DNA from: a bacterium
GTDB taxonomy: Bacteria > SZUA-79 > Acidulodesulfobacterales > Acidulodesulfobacteraceae
DNA length: 61,603 bases
Assembly (NCBI GenBank): GCA_021831025.1
Contig: JAKBNN010000041.1
Coordinates: forward strand, 1-61,603
Direction: 5' to 3'
Positions 55,550 through 61,603 of this stretch are shown in pieces. The notes below the pieces were generated by a model. The model saw only the letters and a program-made list of their open reading frames with translations, made no database searches and was not told the origin of the DNA. Numbering within the stretch: position 1 is the first letter of the stretch; each line of letters starts with the position of its first letter. The position numbers were made by a program, and so were the translations under genes.

Positions 55550-56044
55550 ATGACTATAAATGTGCATATAGACGGAGCTTCGCGGAATAACCCGGGTAAC
55601 GCCGGAGCGGGAGTTCTTATAGAAGACGAAGCAGGGGTAGTAATAGCGGAGCTAAAGGAATATCTGGGAATTACGACTAATAATGAAGCCGAATATAAGG
55701 CATTAATAATTGCCTTAAACTATTTAAGCCAAGTTCCGAAGGAAGTTTTTGATAAAATAGCTTTCTTTTCGGACTCGCAACTTTTGGTAAAGCAAATGAA
55801 CGGAGAATATTCGGTTAAAAGTCCCAATATATTACCTCTTTATCTTGAAGCAAAAAAAATATTAAAGAATAGAAGGTTGGTTTGTTCTTTTACATACATT
55901 TCAAGAGAGTTTAATAAGCAGGCGGACAGATTGGCAAATTTGGCAATAGATGAAGCGTTAGCCCTTGCGGTCCGCAGGACCTATGTGGCCAACCTCACCC
56001 CAAAATTGCCGATAGAAATTAATAAATTGACCTCAAAAGCTTAA
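55550..56044 (+). CDS. rnhA: Ribonuclease HI-like protein, C-terminus overwritten by a MITE
   Basis: Degrades RNA in RNA-DNA hybrids. The acidic catalytic residues lie in VHIDGASRNNPGNAGAG (Asp), TNNEAEYKALIIAL (Glu), FFSDSQLLVKQM (Asp) and NKQADRLANLA (Asp). Length is 164 residues. The last 15 codons (from about 56000) are the left end of MITE copy 3. Joining the flanks across the target duplication would give an older ending LTAGIVNY then stop. The catalytic core is intact, so activity is probably kept. Confidence 0.92.
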   Translation: MTINVHIDGASRNNPGNAGAGVLIEDEAGVVIAELKEYLGITTNNEAEYKALIIALNYLSQVPKEVFDKIAFFSDSQLLVKQMNGEYSVKSPNILPLYLEAKKILKNRRLVCSFTYISREFNKQADRLANLAIDEALALAVRRTYVANLTPKLPIEINKLTSKA

Positions 56045-56235
56045 AGACACTGGATTACCGCTTCGCTCTCGTGTCTGACGACACTCGTGAAGTTTCTTTG
56101 AAACTTTCCTGCTTTCGCAGGAATGACACCCGTTGGGTGAAACGTTAAAACCTCATATTGTCATTCCCGCGAAAGCGGGAAACGAAGTACAGCGAAGCTC
56201 ATCCAGAGTTAGAATTTTCTATCGGCAATTTTGGG
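55999..56235 (+). repeat. MITE-like element, copy 3 (237 bp, 6-bp target duplication)
   Basis: The ends match copies 1 and 2 (CCCAAAATTGCCGATAGAAA and its complement), with direct repeats CCTCAC at 55993-55998 and 56236-56241. Compared with the 166-bp copies it has about 51 extra bases near 56057-56108 and about 19 near 56180-56199. The two extras include complementary GCTTCGCT and AGCGAAGC, and the left extra also holds two small hairpins (GTGTC/GACAC, AAGTTT/AAACTT). It lies across the end of rnhA and before rnpB. Confidence 0.9.
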
Positions 56236-56284
56236 CCTCACCGCCGGTATTGTAAATTATTAAATAAATTGTTAAAATAAAAAA

Positions 56285-56632
56285 GTAAGTCGCAAGCAAA
56301 AACAGTTAGTCGCGAAAGTCTTTTTTGATAAGGCTTTTGAGGAAAGTCCGGGCTCCGCAGAGCATAACGCCGCTTTATATCGGTGAAGGTAACTTTAAGG
56401 AAAGCGCAACAGAAAATATACCGCTATAATAATAATTTATTATAGCAAGGGTGAAATAGTGAGGTAAGAGCTCACTTAGGCATTATGCAAATAGTGTCTA
56501 TGGCAAGCCCCGTTAGGAGCAAGAACAAATAGGAAGACTTTAAGGCTGCTCGTCTTTGATGGTTTTCGGGTTGTTCGCATAGAGAAATGACTGATTTATA
56601 CAGAACCCGGCTTACGGATTTGCTTGCGATTT
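56285..56632 (+). ncRNA. rnpB: RNase P RNA, bacterial class A
   Basis: The catalytic RNA that trims tRNA 5' ends. The conserved CRI block GAGGAAAGTCCGGGCTCC lies at 56339-56356, and the 3' block ACAGAACCCGGCTTA near 56600 pairs with it to form P4. The terminal helix P1 is GTCGCAAGCAAA (56289-56300) with TTTGCTTGCGA (56619-56629). Internal GGTGAAGGTAAC-like and GAGGTAAGAGCTCAC segments fit P7-P11. Exact ends are approximate. The spacer between MITE copy 3 and this gene holds nothing else. Confidence 0.93.
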
Positions 56633-56694
56633 TTCATATTTCTTGTTCTTGCCTTATAATTTTTTCTTGCTTTATACTTTGCATTAATTAATCA

Positions 56695-58500
56695 ATGGAA
56701 ATCAAAAACATAAGAAATTTTTCTATCATAGCCCATATAGACCACGGGAAATCCACGCTTGCGGACAGATTTTTAGACTTTACGGGAGCAATAACCGAAA
56801 GAGAAAAGGTTTCCCAGTTCCTTGATAATATGGAACTTGAACGCGAAAGGGGAATCACCATAAAGGCTCAAACCGTCAGGTTACATTATAATTATAACGG
56901 CATCAATTATGCCCTTAATCTAATCGATACCCCGGGGCATGTGGATTTTTCTTACGAGGTTTCAAAGTCGTTAGCCGCATGCGAAGGCGCGCTTCTTGTG
57001 GTCGATGCCACCCAGGGTGTCGAGGCGCAGACGCTTGCCAATGTTTATATCGCTTCCGATATGAACTTAGCCATTGTTCCGGTTATAAATAAGATCGATT
57101 TGCCCAGCGCGGATCCCGAAAAGACAAAAAAAGAGATAGAAGAGGTCGTCGGTCTTGATGCAGGCGATGCTATTTTGGCAAGCGCTAAAGAAGGCATAGG
57201 GATAAAGGAGATATTTGAGGCTATAATAAATAAAATTCCTGCGCCTAAAGGAGACCCGTCCGCCCCCCTCAAGGCTTTGATTTTTGATTCATGGTTCGAT
57301 GCATATCAAGGTGTTGTTGCGCTTGTTAGGATATTCGACGGGAAAGTTGTTCCGGGGGACAACATACTTCTAATGAATTCAGGCGCTTATTACGAGGTTC
57401 AAAAAGTCGGCGTTTACAATCCTTACATGAAAGAACTAAATTGTTTAAGCGCCGGCGAGGTTGGTTTTATTATCGCAAATATAAAAGACGCGGGCAGATT
57501 TAAAATCGGGGACACCATTACCTTAAAAGAAAACCCGGCCAAAAACCCGCTTTCGGGTTTTAAAGAACCAAAACCGATGGTATTTGCGGGGATTTATCCG
57601 ATAGATGCAAACGATTATCCCGAGCTTAAGGATTCCATCGAAAAACTTAAGCTTAACGATCCTTCATTTTCCTATGAGCCTGAGAACTCTCTTGCCTTAG
57701 GTTTTGGATTTAGGTGCGGATTTTTGGGGCTTTTGCATATGGAAATAATAGTCGAAAGATTGGAAAGGGAATATAACCTTAGCCTGATATCGACATCCCC
57801 CACCGTTCTTTATAATATCGTTACAAAAACAGGGGAAGTAAAATCTGCGCTTAATCCTATGAAATTTCCGCCGTCAAAGGAAATACCCGCGCAGGAGGTG
57901 GACTATATCGAAGAGCCGTTTATCAGGGCAAATATTTATGTTCCTTCAGAATTTTTAGGAAAGATAATAAACCTTTGCGTCGAAAAAAGGGGGCATCAGG
58001 TTGAGTTAAAGTACATAACAAAAAACAGGGTTCAGCTTATTTATGACCTGCCGCTGTCCGAAATAGTCCTCGATTTTTACGATCAGCTCAAATCATTATC
58101 GAAGGGCTACGCGTCTTTTGATTACGAACTCAGCGGATATAGACAGGCCGATATGATTAAGCTTGAAATACTTGTTAATAAAGACCCTGTCGATGCGCTT
58201 TCCGTTATCGTTCACAAGGATAAGGCTTATGCCCGCGGAAGAAATATCGTGGAAAAGCTAAGAACATTAATACCGAGGCAATTATTCGAGGTTGTTCTTC
58301 AGGCTCAAATAGGGTCTAAAATTATCGCAAGAGAGGAAATCAAGGCATTAAGAAAGAATGTTCTGGCGAAATGTTACGGCGGGGATATTACAAGGAAAAG
58401 AAAACTTTTGGAAAAGCAGAAAGAAGGTAAAAAGAAAATGAAGAACATCGGATCGGTTGAAATTCCGCAGGAGGCATTTCTTTCGATACTTAAGGTTTGA
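56695..58500 (+). CDS. lepA: Elongation factor 4 (LepA GTPase)
   Basis: A ribosome-associated GTPase that affects translation initiation and back-translocation. The P-loop is [16 protein letters not shown]. The switch motif [17 protein letters not shown] and [10 protein letters not shown] follow. The C-terminal LepA-specific domain ends [20 protein letters not shown] and [12 protein letters not shown]. Length is 601 residues, standard. It has no clear ribosome site. lepA before lepB is a conserved pair. Confidence 0.97.
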   Translation: MEIKNIRNFSIIAHIDHGKSTLADRFLDFTGAITEREKVSQFLDNMELERERGITIKAQTVRLHYNYNGINYALNLIDTPGHVDFSYEVSKSLAACEGALLVVDATQGVEAQTLANVYIASDMNLAIVPVINKIDLPSADPEKTKKEIEEVVGLDAGDAILASAKEGIGIKEIFEAIINKIPAPKGDPSAPLKALIFDSWFDAYQGVVALVRIFDGKVVPGDNILLMNSGAYYEVQKVGVYNPYMKELNCLSAGEVGFIIANIKDAGRFKIGDTITLKENPAKNPLSGFKEPKPMVFAGIYPIDANDYPELKDSIEKLKLNDPSFSYEPENSLALGFGFRCGFLGLLHMEIIVERLEREYNLSLISTSPTVLYNIVTKTGEVKSALNPMKFPPSKEIPAQEVDYIEEPFIRANIYVPSEFLGKIINLCVEKRGHQVELKYITKNRVQLIYDLPLSEIVLDFYDQLKSLSKGYASFDYELSGYRQADMIKLEILVNKDPVDALSVIVHKDKAYARGRNIVEKLRTLIPRQLFEVVLQAQIGSKIIAREEIKALRKNVLAKCYGGDITRKRKLLEKQKEGKKKMKNIGSVEIPQEAFLSILKV

Positions 58501-58605
58501 AACTTATAGACTTTAAGCAAAAAAATTGATATAATCTATAAAATTAATTTGTTTCGTTTATTTTATCAAGCAAATTCTATCTCTATTCTATAATATTATA
58601 TACCT

Positions 58606-59271
58606 ATGAGCAAAAATACTTTATGGGACTATTTTAAGGCGATAGTCATAGCAATAATCATAGCTCTTTTTTTTAGGGCGTTCGTGGTGCAGGCGTTTAA
58701 AATACCGTCCGGTTCGATGGAACCCGATCTTATACCCGGGGACCATATATTGGTCAACAAGTTTATCTACGGTATTCATATTCCCTTCACAAAGGCCGTT
58801 ATTCCCGTGTCTCGTCCTAAAACGGGACAGGTCATAGTTTTTAAATTTCCTTATGCAAAAAAATATAATTTACATCCCGGGATAGATTTTATAAAAAGGG
58901 TAGTCGGAACGCCCGGGGATAAAGTCCAGATTATCAACAACAACGTTTATATAAATAATCGTCTGTATGCTTGCAAGTATGCCGAATGGAAGTCAAAAAA
59001 GCTTTTATCGGCCTACGATTCCCCAAGGGACAATTTCGGTCCGATAACGGTTCCCAAGGGCAAGCTTTTTGTTATGGGAGACAACAGGGATAACAGCTTA
59101 GACTCAAGATATTGGGGTTTTGTGCCGTATAAGGATATAATAGGGCAGGCATTTATGATTTATTTTTCATGGAATCCCCAAAATCATTTCGATATTTATT
59201 ACAAAAGATTTTTCAAGATGGTCCCAGGTTGCCCTTTTAAATACGGGGAAGGCAAGATGCAAAATGGTTAG
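58606..59271 (+). CDS. lepB: Signal peptidase I
   Basis: An inner-membrane serine protease that removes signal peptides from exported proteins. One N-terminal helix (KAIVIAIIIALFFRAFVVQAF) precedes the serine motif IPSGSMEPDLIPGDHI (serine near residue 37). The lysine is in DFIKRVVGTPGDKV near residue 98. The C-terminal box is VMGDNRDNSLDSRYWGFV. Length is 221 residues. It overlaps pyrR by 8 bases. A TATAAT lies shortly before the ATG and no Shine-Dalgarno is seen. Confidence 0.95.
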   Translation: MSKNTLWDYFKAIVIAIIIALFFRAFVVQAFKIPSGSMEPDLIPGDHILVNKFIYGIHIPFTKAVIPVSRPKTGQVIVFKFPYAKKYNLHPGIDFIKRVVGTPGDKVQIINNNVYINNRLYACKYAEWKSKKLLSAYDSPRDNFGPITVPKGKLFVMGDNRDNSLDSRYWGFVPYKDIIGQAFMIYFSWNPQNHFDIYYKRFFKMVPGCPFKYGEGKMQNG

Positions 59272-59839
59272 TTCCGACGATTCTAAAAAATTGGATAAAA
59301 GCTTACTTTTTGACGATTCGGCAACAAACGATATTCTGAACGATTTTATAGATTCTGTTTTAAAATCAACCCCGCCGCAGACCCGGGCGGCCGCCGGAGG
59401 TTTTAACAATACCGTTATAATCGGTATAAAAGAAGGAGGAGTTCCCTTAGCCGACTTAATAAAAAAGGGTATTAAGAACCATTTTGAAATAGATTGCGAA
59501 TTAGGTTATGTCGATATGACGCTTTACAGGGACGACCCGTTTGCCGTAAAAAAACCTATAAAATCGACAGAATTGCCATTTGACATAGAGAATAAAGATA
59601 TCATTCTGGTTGACGATGTTATAAGCAGCGGAAGAACGGTCAGGGCGGCAATAGATGAGATTTTCGATTTCGGGAGGCCTAAAAGTATCAAGCTCGCCGT
59701 TCTTATCGATAAAGGAGGAAGGGAACTGCCCGTATGCCCGGACTTTGTCGGAAAAAAAATCGAGTCGGGCAAGGATGAAACGATTCATGTCGATATTCTA
59801 AGCAAAGAAAAACATGTTGATAAAATTATTAAAAAATAA
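59264..59839 (+). CDS. pyrR: PyrR-type bifunctional regulator/uracil phosphoribosyltransferase
   Basis: Belongs to the PyrR family, which binds pyr mRNA and makes UMP from uracil and PRPP. The PRPP signature is IILVDDVISSGRTVRAAID near residue 115. GIKEGGVPLADLI, DMTLYRDD and LIDKGGRELPVCPDFVGK are family blocks. Length is 191 residues, with a longer N-terminal tail rich in Ser/Asp than B. subtilis PyrR. It overlaps lepB and precedes pyrB. I see no PyrR-binding hairpin or attenuator in the short gaps, so RNA regulation here is unproven. Confidence 0.93.
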   Translation: MVSSDDSKKLDKSLLFDDSATNDILNDFIDSVLKSTPPQTRAAAGGFNNTVIIGIKEGGVPLADLIKKGIKNHFEIDCELGYVDMTLYRDDPFAVKKPIKSTELPFDIENKDIILVDDVISSGRTVRAAIDEIFDFGRPKSIKLAVLIDKGGRELPVCPDFVGKKIESGKDETIHVDILSKEKHVDKIIKK

Positions 59840-59852
59840 TATTTAATTTTCA

Positions 59853-60788
59853 ATGAGCTTCGATAAAAAAGACCTCATTTCGATTAATGACCTGACAAAA
59901 TCCGATATTTATTACTTTATAGAAACGGCAGAGGAATTTAAAAAAATATCATTGAAGGATATAAAGAAGGTTCCGACTTTGAGGGGAAAAACCATTGTGA
60001 ACCTTTTTTACGAACCTTCTACGAGAACGAGGTCATCCTTCGAGATTGCCCAAAAAAGACTTAGCGCGGATTCATTAAACATCACTATTTCACAAAGCTC
60101 GGTTACCAAAGGAGAGAGTTTAAAGGACACCATATTAAATTTAGAATCCATGAAACCGGATGCCTTTATTGTAAGGCATCATGAATCGGGGGCATCTTAT
60201 TTTATATCGAAAATAACAAAAGCCTCAACCATAAATGCGGGTGACGGGATGAATGAACACCCGACTCAATGCCTTTTGGATATTATGACCATAATGGAGG
60301 AAAAGAGAAATATCGGTTCCCTTAAGGTTGCAATTATCGGAGATATTTACCATTCAAGGGTGGCAAGGTCCGATATTTACGGATTATCTAAGCTTGGAGC
60401 AGAGATTTATTTATACGGCCCGTATTCGCTTTTACCCAGACTTAAAGATTTTAAAGACCGGCGGAATGTAAAAATCGCATGCAGCATGGAAGAAGCGGTT
60501 AAAAATGCCGATGTTATAATAATGCTCAGAATTCAAAAGGAAAGGGCAAGTTATTATTTTATACCGTCCATAGAAGAATACAGAAATTTCTTCAAATTAA
60601 CGCCCGGTTTGTTATCTTTAGCCTCAAAAGATGTTATGGTGCTTCACCCCGGCCCCGTAAACCGCGACGACGAAATAGCCGGCAGTATAATAAACGAAAA
60701 TAAAACCCGTATTTTAAAGCAGGTTGAAAACGGGGTGGCGGTGAGGATGGCCTGCCTTTACATTTTGCTCGGCGTTAAAAAACAATAA
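59853..60788 (+). CDS. pyrB: Aspartate carbamoyltransferase catalytic subunit
   Basis: Joins carbamoyl phosphate to aspartate, the first committed pyrimidine step. The carbamoyl-phosphate site is YEPSTRTRSSFEIAQKR near residue 53, with HPTQCLLDIMT and a conserved histidine near residue 130. The aspartate side shows VMVLHPGPVNRDDEIAG near residue 268. Length is 311 residues. No pyrI regulatory subunit is present, so this is the catalytic chain acting with PyrC, as in many bacteria lacking PyrI. pyrC starts 4 bases later. Confidence 0.96.
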   Translation: MSFDKKDLISINDLTKSDIYYFIETAEEFKKISLKDIKKVPTLRGKTIVNLFYEPSTRTRSSFEIAQKRLSADSLNITISQSSVTKGESLKDTILNLESMKPDAFIVRHHESGASYFISKITKASTINAGDGMNEHPTQCLLDIMTIMEEKRNIGSLKVAIIGDIYHSRVARSDIYGLSKLGAEIYLYGPYSLLPRLKDFKDRRNVKIACSMEEAVKNADVIIMLRIQKERASYYFIPSIEEYRNFFKLTPGLLSLASKDVMVLHPGPVNRDDEIAGSIINENKTRILKQVENGVAVRMACLYILLGVKKQ

Positions 60789-60792
60789 AAGT

Positions 60793-61603
60793 ATGCGAAA
60801 ACTTATAATAAAAAACGGCGTTGTCGTCGATCCCGCTACTAAAACGGAAGTTAAAAGGGATATTTATATAGAAAACGGCGCTATCAAAGACTTTCCGCAG
60901 GAAAAGACTATAAAAGGCGCTGAAACATTAGATGCAAAGGGTTTAGTCGTTTTGCCGGGGCTTATAGATATGCATGTCCATTTAAGGGAGCCCGGTTTCG
61001 AATATAAGGAAAATATTAAGTCGGGGATGGGGGCGGCGGTAGCGGGCGGATTTACGTCAATCTGCTGTATGCCGAATACCAATCCTCCAAACGATTCTAA
61101 ATCCGTAAATAGTTTTTTATTAAACAGGGCAAAATCCGTTAATCTAATTAATCTTTTTACCGTCGGCGCTATATCGAAAGATTTAAAAGGGTTATCCCTG
61201 TCTAATATCGGCGAATTAAAAGAATCGGGAGCCGTTGCGATAAGCGACGACGGAAATTCGGTAGATGACAGCTCGCTTATGGCAAGAGCGCTTTTATATG
61301 CCAAAACATTCGATTTACCCGTTATATCCCACAGCGAGGATATAAAACTGCGCGGCAAAGGAGTAATGAACGAGGGTGCGGTTTCTCAAAGGCTTGGAGT
61401 TGCGGGAATTCCAAGCATCGCCGAAGAAATAGCCGTGGCAAGGGATGTGATGCTTGCGAAATATTATGAAGCGAGGCTTCATATAGCCCATGTTTCAACC
61501 AAAGGTTCGGTCGATATAATAAGACAGGCGAAAAAAGAAGGCGCAAATATTACATGCGAAACATGCCCGCACTATTTTACCCTCTCCGAAGACTCGCTTG
61601 CAA
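60793..61603 (+). CDS. pyrC: Dihydroorotase (C-terminus beyond window)
   Basis: Closes carbamoyl-aspartate to dihydroorotate with zinc. The HxH metal motif is PGLIDMHVHLREPGFE near residue 60. PNTNPPNDS and the later metal-ligand blocks VISHSEDIKL and HIAHVSTKGS follow. Some 270 codons are visible, and the reading frame is open at the edge. The ATG at 60793 follows pyrB closely in what appears to be a pyrR-pyrB-pyrC operon. Confidence 0.94.
   Translation, partial: MRKLIIKNGVVVDPATKTEVKRDIYIENGAIKDFPQEKTIKGAETLDAKGLVVLPGLIDMHVHLREPGFEYKENIKSGMGAAVAGGFTSICCMPNTNPPNDSKSVNSFLLNRAKSVNLINLFTVGAISKDLKGLSLSNIGELKESGAVAISDDGNSVDDSSLMARALLYAKTFDLPVISHSEDIKLRGKGVMNEGAVSQRLGVAGIPSIAEEIAVARDVMLAKYYEARLHIAHVSTKGSVDIIRQAKKEGANITCETCPHYFTLSEDSLA

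Noticed and set aside
59840..59852. PyrR-dependent attenuator before pyrB
   Set aside because: The gap is 13 bases, too short for a hairpin and terminator.
1..61603. CRISPR array or prophage
   Set aside because: No regularly spaced repeat-spacer series and no phage structural or integrase gene is visible.

Overview
The window is an AT-rich bacterial chromosome segment with tightly packed housekeeping operons. It has lipid A and heptose genes (lpxK, an LpxL-type acyltransferase, gmhB, lptE, kdsB), so the cell is Gram-negative. ThyX, a SAM-I riboswitch, a sulfur-carrier amino-acid cluster, a DsrE-like protein and a radical SAM/SPASM enzyme fit an anaerobic or microaerophilic lineage of the former Deltaproteobacteria or a relative. 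This placement is inference; no rRNA gene is present.

Layout: 1-2245, a copper-type P1B ATPase running off the left edge. 2369-2534, a MITE. 2622-7184, coaD, an aminotransferase and lipid A/heptose genes, with lpxK frameshifted at an A10 tract. 7275-11647, rpsT, holA, a repeat coiled-coil protein, secG, tRNA-Leu, a metallo-hydrolase and an odd lipoprotein. 11708-18164, gapA-pgk-lspA-leuS-lptE and a PAP2 phosphatase. 18294-24142, sugar nucleotide and phosphohexomutase genes, a beta-lactamase-fold hydrolase and coaBC. 24268-28991 (minus strand), a SAM-I riboswitch, thrC, MITE copy 2, a MoaD-NIL fusion, a ThiF/MoeB adenylyltransferase, TusA, a CysM-like enzyme and a JAMM peptidase. 28992-29415, a complex intergenic region. 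29416-31972, radical SAM/SPASM, PqqD-like, DsrE-like and CcdA genes. 32073-39093, rlpA-like, kdsB, rpmE, thyX, prfA, prmC, murA and hisG. 39080-48708, the rest of a his operon, with an in-frame stop in hisC, an antisense restriction-modification island whose endonuclease is frameshifted, and an inserted amidase gene. 48813-53486, rpsU-cvpA-dnaG-rpoD. 53495-56632, a CAU tRNA, nif3, a zinc-ribbon protein, rnhA, MITE copy 3 and rnpB. 56695-61603, lepA, lepB, pyrR, pyrB and a truncated pyrC.

Two signals stand out. The first is the riboswitch-headed cluster. It looks like a protein-thiocarboxylate route to a sulfur amino acid: the carrier has an internal Gly-Gly followed by a NIL domain, so it should need cleavage, and a JAMM peptidase lies in the same cluster. 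The second is a family of three MITE-like elements with 17-20 bp terminal inverted repeats and 6-bp target duplications. One copy has overwritten the C-terminus of RNase HI, and another sits at the thrC stop codon inside the sulfur cluster.

All calls come from reading the sequence and translations by eye; no database search or folding program was run.
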